Shown here: piece after piece, positions 32,757 through 44,322 of the stretch
Numbering within the stretch: the stretch's first letter is position 1
Layout of the letters: each line of letters starts with the position of its first letter
NCBI GenBank assembly: GCA_003693705.1
Contig: RBZT01000125.1
Span: 62,001-126,000 of the forward strand
DNA: 64,000 nt
Direction of reading: 5' to 3'
DNA from: Polymyxa betae
Taxonomy: Eukaryota; Endomyxa; Phytomyxea; Plasmodiophorida; Plasmodiophoridae
Notes under the pieces: generated by a model
What the model saw: the letters and a program-made list of their open reading frames with translations, nothing else
The model's database searches: none
What the model was told of the DNA's origin: nothing
Program-made: the position numbers and the translations under genes

Positions 32757-35277
32757 TTAGATAATAGTGGACTTGTGCCTTTTCATCACCGAAGAGACAT
32801 GCTCCAGAATGCAGCAGAATGCAAATAGCGACGTTGCGAAGATGAATTCGAATAGGCGATAATGAGCAGACAAGGTCACGAAACAGGTAAAAGCAGCGGC
32901 CGTCCGTAGCCACATTGCAGATTCAATATTCTCGTGAATACGAGGCTTGCAATACATCAGGAACAAATGCACTCCAATTGGCGCACTTAAAACAATCTCA
33001 TTCCCGAAGATCCCGCCAATTCCAGGGCCAGTCTCAAACACTTTGCTCGCCCACGATAGGTTCCTGCTTGTCGCTAGTCGCTGCCAGACTGAAAAAACCA
33101 AGGTTGCTTTCAGCCCAATGACTGTGAGGTAAGCGCAAAGCACGAGCGCTTTGAAACGAGACGTAGGCGACTGCGCCATTCTTACAGCAAGCTGAATCCA
33201 AAGAGCAGCAACAAAAGGCCAAGGCCCTAAGCATAATGTTAAGGCGAGAATGAATGTAGAGGCGAGCCTTGGATGATTCGAGAAGACCTTCCTCCCATCC
33301 ACAGATCGAGGAATGCGCTGGAAAAATATCAGCGAGAAACGAACAGTAATTGTGATTAGCGTGAGAACAGAAAGACCAATCCAGAAGAGTGCCACATTCA
33401 GGATTATGCCGAACTTCGGAGCAGACCAGTCGTCGTCATAGGCGAATTGCGACGACAGCCACGAAAGCAATGGCATAGCGAAAGCGGCAGCAAGCGCCGG
33501 ATAGGGCAGGCGAGAGATCTTATAAAAAATGATGGAAACAAATGGAGATATCAGAGAAGATTTATCCGCCAGACGAAGCCCAGCTCCCAAACTGGCGATG
33601 AAATCGATACCAATAGAGATGTCGTAGGCATAATCTGGAGACAATGCCAACCGGCTCCGAAGAGACTTGGAGTTTCCTGGGTGAAAAGCGATCGTCGTTC
33701 TCCAGATATCAGAAGAATATGTGTTGCGGTACCATCGCAACTCGCCAGATGCTGGATGATCATTGTGAATAACCAGCACTTCCTGCATAATTGGTGTCGA
33801 TGAAGGCAAGGATTGGGCTCTTTGCCGAGCGATGGTTAAGGAGAAGACAGCGGGCAACAGGCCATTCCAAAGAGCTGCAGACCAAGGCTCTTGTATTGTG
33901 AAGTCGATGATGGCGGAAGAAGTAGACTGAGGAACTTTCAACGTAGACGACGATAATGAGCCGATAGATACACCAAGGTGCTGAATGCTGCCAAACGTGA
34001 GCGATTCTGGAGAGGACACAATAACAGGAAGGTGGGAATTAGCTGTAATCATGCACCTCCAGCCAGGAATATCTCGATGCCGTGCAATGAAATCCTTTTG
34101 TTTGCCTTTCTCATGATCACCAGCGTAAGGCGAAGGAATATCTATCAGTTCAACCGCAGACGAGTTCGATATGCTTGAACACGACGCCTTCGACAACAAC
34201 GTGGTCGGTGATAAAACACGATAGATACCGTCTGTAGTATGTTCTACAGAAGATTGAACAGATTTAGAGTCGACTACAGAATCCGTTGTTGTCAAAAAGG
34301 CTGCCTGTAGTCCTTCTTTGAAGACGAGAATACGCTCGGCTGGAGACGATGAGTTGGCCGAAGCAATAATCAAGCCAACGACAGGATCCCATAATTCTGT
34401 ACATGCCATAGCATCATCGTGACCTAAATCTGTCCAGACCCCTTTCATAGATGCAGTAAACAGACTCAGGAGATTATCATGCTGCTTGAGAATCCCGAAA
34501 GTGGACGGTACCAGAGTATCTCGATGACCACCGAGGATCGAGATAACGGCAATGCCGAGGCTCTCTTCAGCGACGTTATAAAGCGTCGTGAAATTGGGGT
34601 CTGTTAATAGCGGATGCATCTGCAATGGAGAATTGACCGTGATTAAGGCAGCAAGACGATCACTACGATCAAACGGCTTAGCCAGAGCAGCGCGAGAAAT
34701 AACACCACCCATACTATGAGCGATGAGAATCACCTCAACATCTGGGTGTAGCTTGTCTATAAATTCCAAGGACTTGCGAAGGAAATCAACTTGGGCGTGG
34801 GCGACAGCGGCATCAAAGGCTGAAGACCCCGAATTGAAATCGACGGCGTAGAGTTCTGCCCACTTCTTGGTGGTCGTGAAGGCAGCGGCGGTCGCATAAG
34901 CGATAGTATCGGCTTGCCCGGCGCCGCCATGATGGCCGTGGACGAAGACGAGGACAGCGTCCGGTACATTGGGAGCGGCATCCAATGCTCGAGCGTCCCG
35001 AATACGAATCAATGAGTAATGATCAGAGGGCCCAGAGCCTGAGAACATCCTCTACAGAATAAGTCAGGTTGCTAACATCGACTGGAGTTTTTTGTACCAT
35101 TCGGTTGGGGAATGGCGGCGCCAATGAACAATATCGAGGATACAACGACGACAGATACGATTCAGAGAAGACCGTCATTGATGCCATAATCCAGATGGCA
35201 AGGACGCCACCGCACAACGCGACGTACAGAATCAACCAGGGCGACAGGCGAAAGCGATGCCGCTTTACATTGTTCAT
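32757..35277 (-). CDS. PGAP1: GPI inositol-deacylase PGAP1
   Basis: An ER membrane lipase that removes the acyl chain from the inositol of newly attached GPI anchors. The large exon (35048 to 32757, 763 residues) contains VPDAVLVFVHGHHGGAGQ and the nucleophile elbow VILIAHSMGGVISRAAL (serine in AHSMGG), followed by a beta-rich middle and a C-terminal half with several membrane helices (such as LPYPALAAAFAMPLLSWL and FIFATSLFAFCCILEHV). That layout of lipase domain, luminal domain and multi-pass C-terminus is PGAP1. An upstream exon beginning at 35277 (MNNVKRHRFRLSPWLILYVA) supplies the expected N-terminal membrane anchor, but I could not find a clean in-phase join to the lipase exon. Either the intron uses sites I missed or translation begins inside the second exon. 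Confidence 0.88.
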
Positions 35278-35546
35278 CGATCGTCTGACAAGATGGATAT
35301 GGTGAGAAAACCCTTTGCAGGGCCCTATCAGTTCGGTCGTTAAACGACCGAACTGGCTAACAAAGGTTTGGCAGAGAAAGACAGGCAGGAAGCCCCGACC
35401 AAGAAAAGTGCGTCTCATCAAACCACTTTCAGTGAATCAGACCACATTCGCCCTTCGATCTTTCCGATTTCACCAGCCGGAGCCGGAAGTAGTGACACAG
35501 CCGTCGGGGTCCTTCCTGTAGGCAATCGTGTGGTCCAGTTTCGGGC

Positions 35547-37344
35547 ATGGGCAGTGCATCTGTAATGGATGCGAATGGTAATGAAGGTCCATGCCCTATG
35601 TTAAAGGTTTGTGTTCTTGAATTAGATCTGCATAGTGTTTTTGGTTGCTGGAAATGGGAGTTTATTGTCAGCACTCTGTACATCTTTGCTGATAATAAAC
35701 GACATGCATTTGACTGCGTTAATTATTGTGAGAAACGCGTTGCATCCTACGTTCAGCTCTCATAGTTTCCTTGGGTTAATATTGAGGTCGTTAGGCTGAT
35801 CGATATGGGCGGTACCTGTCGGTCTGATCATCCATCAATGATTTAATGGATTTGGCTTTAGTTCTCTGTGATGATATCGAAGCGCTAGGTAAGGACGCCT
35901 CTGGCGCCTTACATCAAGCCCAATCATCACTATTGCTCTTAGGCGTTGAATATTTCTTCGAATTAGCTCGTACAGTATGCGACCTGTCACCGACCCGTTT
36001 CGAGCAATTCTATGTAAGTTATCAACAGCTTTAAATCGCAATAACATATTCCTGATTGTAGAATGAGTTCCGCTCTCGTTCCACGCTGGACGCATCTGAA
36101 TTCTCTGAGCTGATCACAACCTATCTATCCGAGCAGAACATGATGGATTTGATGAATCGCGCTGCTGAAATTCACAGTACGATGCCATGCTGGCGATGCT
36201 TGCTTGCTGCTTAAATGATCTGTAGATAAAGCTCTAAAAACTTCATCGCTGAGCACGCAATGGTCGCATAACACAGCCGATGCTAATTCGGATCAGCTGA
36301 TTGACAACTTTAGGATCGACTTTATTGAATCGATTTTTGACGAATTGGATTTCGGCGCGACATTTCATTTTACTTGGAACGGTGCCAGCCGTTTAAATCA
36401 GATGCTTTCGTTGACTCGTTCTATCAGAGGTTGCTATATTGAGTGTCATATTGGCTCGAGGGCAAATTGACAGCTGGGCCACTGCTAAGCAGAATGCAAT
36501 ACAGCTCTTAGAATATTGCAATCGCACTGGTAATGCATTACTCTCAACAAAGCAATGATTTGCGATTGAATGTCTTCAGGTGCATCACCTCGTCTGACGA
36601 AGAGGAGTTTGAAGAATGCGATGAAGACGCTCTCAGCTTCGGAAGAGTTGCTGTCCGAAATCGAGAACTCGGTTCGAGTCATCACAGAGCGATGGAGTGC
36701 CGTCTTTTTCGGTTGTTCAGCGCTCTATCGATAGCGTATCTAATTGACGTTGACTTAGGAGATTTAACGCTGGCACAACTAGCTGCAGGTAAATCGGTCT
36801 CGGCATATGGGCATCACTTAAGCCTTAGGTTAAAGAACGGTTAGCGGCTAAGAATCGAAAAGCCGATTTTTAACGGAAGTTTTTAGGTTTGAAAGAATTT
36901 TTGGAAAAGTTCTTCTGTGGCCGTCTATATACAGTTCCTGAGCCCAGAATGGAAACATACGCCTCCAGCATGTTTCGATCATCTCTAATGATGTTCCAGA
37001 GGTTCAGTCAGGATTATCAGTACTCGGCCGAATATCTGAACTTAGAGCAACTTCTTCGAGATCCCGTGTATAGCTGCATTTCAAATGCCCTTGTCAATTA
37101 CGAGTGTATTTGCAACGAGATCGTTCTTGCAGTTAACTCTATGTACAGCCATCAAAATGACTCGATCAGGATGTTTGTTGACGATATCAGTTCACTGGAC
37201 GGTATTGTCAATCAAGCACACTTTGAAATCGTCTAAATAGGAAAGAAATACAGCCTCGGCCTGGTTTGCACAGATTTCGATCGTGCTTTTGAGACAACGT
37301 TGAACTTTCTATCCATGTTGAATCTCGTCTTGTTGTGGATGTAA
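35547..37344 (+). CDS. Multi-exon helical protein, unrecognised
   Basis: From ATG 35547 (MGSASVMDANGNEGP) about ten exons join in phase across introns of roughly 31-105 bases. Segments include FPWVNIEVVRLIDMG, VLCDDIEALGKDASGALHQA, SLLLLGVEYFFELARTVCDL, ATFHFTWNGASRLNQMLSL, LKNAMKTLSASEELLSEIEN, LKEFLEKFFCGRLYTVPEP and TDFDRAFETTLNFLSMLNL. The protein is almost wholly alpha-helical, leucine-rich and cytosolic-looking, about 420 residues, like a tethering-complex or gamma-tubulin-complex-style subunit, but no diagnostic motif is present. Two introns (near 36421 and 36697) would be under 40 bases, so some joins may be wrong. It may continue past 37344 because a strong GTAAGT donor overlaps the stop. 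Confidence 0.5.
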
Positions 37345-38242
37345 GTGTCAGCAATCGGGGCAGTTGAGTACCAGCGACAGTTAAGTTGCTGTGAACTGAT
37401 TCTCTCACTGGGATGATGTTAACTTGTGAATCAACTTTCTGGTTTCATTAAATGCACCGATAATCTGTCATGAACATCAAACAGCTGATGAGATGAGAAT
37501 ATTTGAATTCTCTCCAATCGCTGTCGCTCTGATTGGGTAACAGTGAACCAGAATCACTTCGGAATAATTTATTGCCAGCTGTTGACGATCAGGAATCTTG
37601 ATCATGACCCATGCCTGGGATGTGTTCTATCCAGAGCACCAGTAGAAACAGGGTCGAATCTTTCCAGTAGAAAGACAGCGGTATCGCTTGACGCCTGTAA
37701 CAGCGCAGTCCTCAATGCAGTTCAGCAACATGCTTCTCGTCATCTAACATCACCCAATCGGTGATTAAGTACCAGGGCAATCATGGTCGCCATCAATTTG
37801 TAATTTAGACAGTTATTAAACTAAGAAAGCAGGATACGGCCTTCAGCTTTAATCAATTCATATTGTGAGCTATAATAATGATTTCTTCAAGGTTGATCTG
37901 GTCCTATTCAGTCTGCTTCCATCATGAAGTAGACTATCACAACAATCAGGTGGCGCAGAAGCCCCGCCGACGTCATTGACAACAGCCGTCATTATATCGC
38001 CTGTCTTGCATGGGAACACACGACAGCAATCGGCAGCAAAATTGGTGTATCTGGCTCCACGTGGAGCATTCAAGAGTTCTTCAGGTGGCGCGGCCTCTGT
38101 CATGCAACGGGTGACACGTGTCAAGTGCGAAGTCCAAGCGGCAAGCAAGCTACTTGATCACGACTGGGGTTCAGGGTTTGTATAGTAAGTCAATCTCACT
38201 CTTTAGCACGATCTCGTCATACTAACATTGAAAGCGGCGACC
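37345..38242. promoter_or_regulatory. Long intergenic region upstream of the GH15 gene with two palindromic CACGTG-type sites
   Basis: About 900 bases without a gene I can support. Several small reading frames on both strands (37543-37764, 37870-38185) lack splice logic or recognisable composition. Two perfect palindromes sit 45 bases apart: GCTCCACGTGGAGC at 38054-38067 and TGACACGTGTCA at 38112-38123. CACGTG is the E-box bound by bHLH-zip factors; ACACGTGT is a related core. They lie 120-190 bases upstream of the GH15 start codon. Confidence 0.4.
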
Positions 38243-40578
38243 ATGTCTGTCAATGGGTTAACGCATCTGACTCCGGATCAAGGCAAGAAAGCGCCACCGG
38301 TGCTAACTCTGGTCGAGGGCGAGGAATTCAATCTGGAGCGCTTATCGTCGTGCAAGCCTGGTGCTCATTCCCCACCTTGTTGTACCGAGGATGAAATTCA
38401 AACGAATCAAGAAGAGCCCGATAACAATCTCAATCTGGGACTGATCGGCAATTGCACAATTGCAGCGTTTATCAATCGACGAGGCGCTATCGTGTTTGGC
38501 TGTCTTCCACAATTCGACAGCGATCCGATGTTCTCCCATCTTCTCAGTAACAAGGATTTCATCAATGGGGATGGGTTTTGGGACATCTACCTGCGTAACT
38601 GTGCTTTATGTGTCTAATTTCTATTCTGACGATGTTTTCAGACGGTTACTCTCATAGTCATCAAAACTATCTTCGTAACACTGCGATCTTGGTTACAACT
38701 TTATATGACGACAAAGGGTCATGTCTTCAAATTACCGTATGAAACAATGTATTGCTCGCATCGCTTGAAACTAAGCACGGATTCGAATAGGACTTTGCTC
38801 CTCGTTTTAAGCTGTATAGTCGAAGTTTTCACCCAACTTCCATTGTCCGACAGATTAGACCCTTACACGGTCGCCCTAGAATTACTATCCGTTGCCGCCC
38901 AACTTCAAATTACGGTGCCGAAAAGTGCAGCTATGTTCGAGGTGTCAACCATAGTATGTGTTTTCGTGCTAGAATTAAACTCCTTTTTCTCACCTTGTTA
39001 GTTACATACATTGGCAGTGACTTCAAAGCAAGGGTCACAACTGATGCTCATACAGCTTTCATTACCGAAGAAGTCCCGTTCGTTTGCATAAGTCCAATCA
39101 CGATGATCCTCGCCGAAGATGAAAGCCTAACGCGTGCCCCGAAGGCTATTGGCACTGAGTTCTTTGAGCAAACGAAAGCATACTGGAATGACTTTGCTCA
39201 TACGCTCAAAGTGCCTTTTGAGTGGCAGGTCTGTTGATCGATCGTTACACGCAAGCAGTTTCATTCTAATAAGAATTTAGGTTGATGTTATACGATCTGC
39301 GATTACGTTGAAATTATGCTCCTATGATCAATCTGGAGCTATTCTGGCTGCTTTGACAACGTCAATTCCTGAAGCACCGAATACTGCAAGAACCTGGGAT
39401 TACAGGTTCTGTTGGTTGAGAGATAGCTACCACACTGTTCGGGCCTTGAACAGTCTAGGGGCTACTCGTTCGATGGAGAATTATCTCCGGTTCATTGTTA
39501 ATATTGTTGCTGGGGCGGGATCGGGTGATCTTCAGCCTCTTTATGGACTGTTAATGCAAACAGAGTTAACCGAATCAATCATACCTTCAGAATCCCTAGC
39601 CGGATACAGAGGTATGGGACCAATCAGGAGGGGCAACCTAGCTTACATTCAACGTCAGAATGACAGCTACGGTAGTGTCATCCTGGCTGTTACTCAAACA
39701 TTCTTTGATGAGGTTAGTAGAATTCAATACTATCTTTATTATACGATAAACCGTCTGTTTATCAGAGGATCGAAAATCAAGGTGATATCGCTTTATTCGA
39801 GGCCTTGGAAAGATTCGGTGAATTGGCTGTGCAATCTTATAACCAGCCTGATGCCGGGTTGTGGGAGCTGCGTGGTGCCCTTCGTGTGCACACGTTTTCT
39901 TCTGTAATGTGCTGGGCTGCATGCGATCGCTTAGCAATGATTGCGGATAAATTGTGCCTGCATGGAGCTGCTGCTTCTTGGGCTGAAAAGGCCAAAATGA
40001 TCCAAGAGTATGAGCTTTTTCAGCAAATTTACGGTTTCTTATTATGCTTATAGCTATATTCTGGAACGCGCGTGGGATGAAGAAACACAGTCGTTCATCT
40101 CAGTCCTGAGCGGAGAGAATAAAGATGTCGATGCTTGTTTATTGCTACTTGACGAATTGGGATTTGTTAAATCAGACGATCCTCGATTTGTGAAAACGCT
40201 TGCTCGTATCGAAAAGGTTGATTTTTTTATTTCAGACTTATACCATCAAGTAATTTCGTAATTCAGGAATTGTTGCATGACGGCTTTATGTACCGCTATA
40301 TAAGCAAAGACGATTTTGGTTTTCCTGAAAATGCCTTCACTATTTGTTCGTTCTGGTACGTTGGAGCTTTAGCTCGACAGGAAGGCAGAAAACATGAAGC
40401 TCGCCAAATTTTCGAACGTTTACTGTGCTGCCGCAACCATGTTGGTCTCCTGTCTGAAGATATTGACACAAAAACTGGAGAACTCTGGGGAAACTTCCCA
40501 CAAACCTATTCGATGGTCGGCTTGATCAACTGCGCCGTCTTTTTAAGCAAAACCTGGGAAGAAGTAGGCATCTACTAA
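38243..40578 (+). CDS. Bacterial-type GH15 glycoside hydrolase (glucoamylase/trehalase-like)
   Basis: An intracellular-looking enzyme with no signal peptide. After an N-terminal beta-rich domain (LIGNCTIAAFINRRGAIVFG, then DPMF) come the catalytic-barrel motifs of family GH15 as in bacterial trehalase/glucoamylase proteins: TWDYRFCWLRDSYHTVRAL (about 39389-39446), QNDSYGSVILA, and GLWELRG followed by HTFSSVMCWAACDRLA (about 39855-39945, containing the general-acid glutamate). After these come RAWDEETQSF and GNFPQTYSMVGLINCAVFLS (about 40490-40550). About eight introns of 45-60 bases interrupt it, so it is a resident eukaryotic gene, not contamination. Substrate cannot be fixed: bacterial relatives cleave trehalose or alpha-1,4/1,6-glucans. 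Start at ATG 38243 in a good ACCATGT context. Bacterial-type GH15 is patchy in animals, so old horizontal transfer is plausible (inference). Confidence 0.85.
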
Positions 40579-40779
40579 ACCCATTGTCTTCATTTCTACT
40601 TGCCAAAAATGTCATAATTAAACCAATGTGTTCTCATTAAAATGGTTTTGGTCTCCCTATGAACAAGACGCATGACGTCAGCGTTGCCTGTGATGATTCA
40701 ACACATGTCAAGTTCGATCTCTGAGAATCTTTAGTCATATTTGTATAAGCCTGTATTACCTTGTGAATTACATAATTTA

Positions 40780-41538
40780 ATGAGGATGAAGGGAAACAGA
40801 TGCAATCCGAACGCCTGTGTACTCATACTAGCGGCTATGCTACCAATCATTACCACAGCAACAAACCCAATTCAATTCACGATTGGCCCCATGGAATATT
40901 CTTATTACGAATCCGAGCCAGAATCAGGCGAACGGTTATCGTGGATCGAAGCGCAACGATTTTGCCAGCGGCAAGCGCCCGAAATGCTTGAGACAAACTT
41001 AGCGTTGTTCGAATCTCGAGAACATATGAGATTGGTGATCGGTGAGCTGGGCGCTGTCGATCCAAGCTCTCGCCCTTGGGCAGCCTATCGAATTGACAAC
41101 AATTTCCAGCGCCTGGTCATGGGGCTCGACAACATCCCGAGCGCCAACAAAACGTTTTTGCCCGCACTGGCTTCGCCAACATTACCGTTCCAGCAACCTG
41201 GGACTTGTGGAGTGCTCAACATGCAAGCAGGAGAGGACGGATTGTATTCATCTATGGGCATCATTCAGCAGAATTGCTTCACCCGTGGTCCTTGGCTTTG
41301 TCAACGTCGTTACGAGCCTTGCGCAGGCAACACGATCTTGAATCGCCTCACTCACCGCTGCCGTCTAAACACGAATACATATCACACATGTCTGGGCCCC
41401 AACCTGTTCCTATCAGGTGCCTGCCCTTCCGACCATGTCTGCGCCGATTGTGGGAAATTCGTTCGGGCATCAAACAACTCGTTCTCATCGGCCGCCAGCG
41501 TCTGTCACCTGCCTGATCTGGCGCCGAAATGTGCTTAA
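40780..41538 (+). CDS. Secreted C-type-lectin-like protein with cysteine-rich tail
   Basis: Single exon, about 252 residues. A signal sequence (NACVLILAAMLPIITTATN) is followed by a domain with the order seen in C-type lectin-like folds: the RLSWIEAQRFCQRQAPEML helix with the first conserved cysteine, NLALFESREHMRLV, PWAAYRIDNNFQRLVMG, then TCGVLN and NCFTRGPWLCQRRYEPC for the last disulfides. The calcium-binding EPN/QPD and WND motifs are absent, so sugar binding is doubtful. After the domain come about nine more cysteines in a short region (CLGPNLFLSGACPSDHVC and the following residues). The first in-frame ATG after a non-ATG extension is at 40780. Role unknown; likely extracellular. Confidence 0.6.
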   Translation: MRMKGNRCNPNACVLILAAMLPIITTATNPIQFTIGPMEYSYYESEPESGERLSWIEAQRFCQRQAPEMLETNLALFESREHMRLVIGELGAVDPSSRPWAAYRIDNNFQRLVMGLDNIPSANKTFLPALASPTLPFQQPGTCGVLNMQAGEDGLYSSMGIIQQNCFTRGPWLCQRRYEPCAGNTILNRLTHRCRLNTNTYHTCLGPNLFLSGACPSDHVCADCGKFVRASNNSFSSAASVCHLPDLAPKCA

Positions 41539-41663
41539 TCAAGCAACAATGCATCAAAACCATTAAATGATATTTCTATTAAGCTTTACTAGTTGTCTGT
41601 TCTCCTCTTGTGCATAAATTGCGTAATGAAATTTGTTCATTTCGAAGTTTTTCAGCTTTGAAA

Positions 41664-44095
41664 ATGTCGCTCTTCGGCAATGACCAAGATGAAGTTAATG
41701 ACGATTATGCTCTTGAATATGCCTCGCTGAACTCTGTAGACTGCCTGATCCTGCTGGTCGATGCGTCGCCTTCAATGCGCGAGGTGCTCCGCGAGCTGGT
41801 TCATGTGCTTGTGGAGATCTTGGCTAAAAAAATCAAATTCCCACGAGATCGCATCGGTGCTGATGTTATTGGATTCATTTCATGATTTGCTCATAAGAGT
41901 CCTAGGCGTTGTCTTTTACAACACCGGAGCCTCGTCGAACCAACTCCAGTTCAATCACATATACGTTTGGCGCGGTCTCGAAGGAACAAGTGCTGAATCG
42001 ATCGTTGACCTGCAAGACATAGTGTCGAAAGAGGTTTTCTAATCTTACCTAGTGAACGTTCACTAGATATCTGAATGTTGGATGCAGGAAAAATTCGAGG
42101 AATTCTGCAAGTTATTGGACGGGCAAAATCCAGCTGATGAACCGGCAGACTTCAGCCAAGTCTTCCATCTGTGCTGTTTACAGCCTATGATCCTGAATTT
42201 CTCATAGGTTATATGGACTATCATTATGCTTTTCGGAGCCGTGAAGCTGAAATCTGTTGACCGCCGCGTTTTCATCCTAACAAATAATGACGACCCCAGT
42301 CATGGCGACCGTATTCTTCGATCAAAAGCACAGAAGAAGCTGGCTGATCTCTGCGAAATGGATACCTTAATTAGTGTCCTGCCAATCAGATCTCCCGAGA
42401 ACGTCGTGGCTCAGTTCAACCTCGATAAATTTTTTACTCAGTTTATTGACGAAGAATCAGAAAACTTGGATAGGTTTGAAGGTTTGCTCGATTTGCAGCT
42501 GTTTCATTATCTTTATGCAGGATGTCTGTTGACACGAAGAGAGTTCAAGATCTAGCCTTACGAATCGCTCTCAGTACAAGTCCTAGGCGAGTATTAGCTT
42601 CAACAGAGTTCGCTTTGGACAGAAAAGGGGAACAAACTATTGCCATTGATGTATTGAATAGTGTTCCCGTTTTGTTGTCTTCTCAAACATTGTTGTAGGT
42701 GTTTTCTCTGCGAATGGAGGCTAAAATCCCAAACCCAGTTTATATTGATCCAGAGTCTAACGAGCCGCTGACTACACAAAGCAACTGGATTGCACAAGGT
42801 CTTATGGTCAGTCGAACTTGGACTGGTTTTTGATGCTTTCTCGAAATAGATACCGGGGAACTGTTAGATGATTCTCAGGTCACATCTTACCATCCGTATG
42901 GGGGAAAGGTTTGCTTGATTCTCGAGACAGTTTCAGCAGATTTAATGACAGAGCAATTAATTAGAACATCACTCTAACGAAAGACGAAGTCAAGAGCATG
43001 AAATCGATGTATCCCTCGGGGCTTCAACTCCTTGGGTTTAAGCCTCTCGCTCAACTTGCTGATTATCACAACATCAAGTCAGCATTATTTCTTCGACCAA
43101 ACGAGAATCGCATTGCCGGATCTTCATTGGTACTTTGATTTTCCAATAACGGACGTCAAGAGAACAGCATCCTGAACGTTCGTTTAGTTGATGCAAGCGC
43201 TAATTGAGCGGTCAAGCGCAAAAGACATGTTTGTTGTTGCCCGCATGAACTTGCGAGATGCTCAAGTGCCACGAATTGTAGCATTGCTGCCTCAGTACAT
43301 TTATCTCTAGCAGTGATCAAGAGGCTAATCTTGATTGCAGGCAGCAACAAGTTAATGAATTTGGAGATGTCGTGGTTCCAGCTGGCTTCAATTGCATTAC
43401 CTTACCTTATGCGGACGATATTCGGCAGGTAATCTCGATGATGCTTGAAGGAGTTGATGCTGGTACCAAATCGTTTTCGTTAGATTCCGGATGTGTTCGC
43501 CTGCGAGATGCCCGAAATGGAACTTATCGACAAGGCCATTGAAATCTGCAAAGGATTCCAGATTGAGCAATACACACCTAAAATGTACGATAATCCACAT
43601 CTTGCTAGGTTCAACGCCACGCTTAAAGCCTTAACGTTGAATCAGCCGGAGGTATTTTCTTTCTATCTATTAACGTGCCCTTTATTAATCTCGATGAACA
43701 GCAAGAACGGGTTGAAGACACATTAACTGTTGGCGAACCTAAAGCTTCTAAGCCTTTATTTGAAGATTTCGCTAAATCCGTATTTCCTAACGGTGCTCCA
43801 GACGTTTCTGATGGCGCTATTGGAAAGCGACCATCAAAAACATCGAGGTCAGTGTCTGAATCGCATAGCAAACGAACGCGAGCACCAGCGAATTCTGAAA
43901 ATCTAAGCATCGATCAACTTTATGCGAAAAATATGGTATGTGTCAGATCAACAATACCATCCGCTGACCACACTGCAGCTGGACACGTTGACGGTTGCAC
44001 AGCTGAAAACGTACTTAAAGGAATATGGCCTTCCACAGAACGGCAACAAAGCCGCTTTAGTCGACCGCGTCTCGAACCACATCAGCTTGAAGTGA
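41664..44095 (+). CDS. XRCC6: Ku70 DNA end-binding protein
   Basis: Ku70, partner of Ku80 in non-homologous end joining of double-strand breaks. It begins MSLFGNDQDEVNDDYALEYA, then the vWA-type strand SVDCLILLVDASPSMREVL (41732-41790), GVVFYNTGASS, LKSVDRRVFILTNNDDPSHGD, the beta-barrel part (DEVKSMKSMYPSGLQLLGFK, MFVVARMNLRDAQVPRIVAL, QQVNEFGDVVVPAGFNCITL) and the helical C-terminal arm (DKAIEICKGFQIEQYTPKMY). The last exons carry a SAP DNA-binding domain (LTVAQLKTYLKEYGLPQNG, ending at 44095); SAP distinguishes Ku70 from Ku80. About ten introns of roughly 45-60 bases. The gene looks intact. Confidence 0.9.
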
Positions 44096-44322
44096 TTTAC
44101 CATATATTAAACGTCTCACGTAATCCAGTCGATTAGTGCCCATTCGCTTTGGGTGATGATCGCGGTTTCTCGTCTGAAATGGCGTCATTAGGGCTGATTT
44201 AGTGATTTGACTGCAGCGACATGGCGATGGGCTGCTTCAGTCGCATCTCGAAGGAAAATGACTGTGAAGTGGGGCTGTTTTGGAGTGTACGAATGTAGTG
44301 TGCGCTGCAGTCGCCTTGATGG

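Noticed and set aside
37870-38185. Opposed reading frames upstream of the GH15 gene
   Set aside because: Both strands are open for about 70-90 codons but neither shows splice signals or a known motif; more likely promoter sequence.
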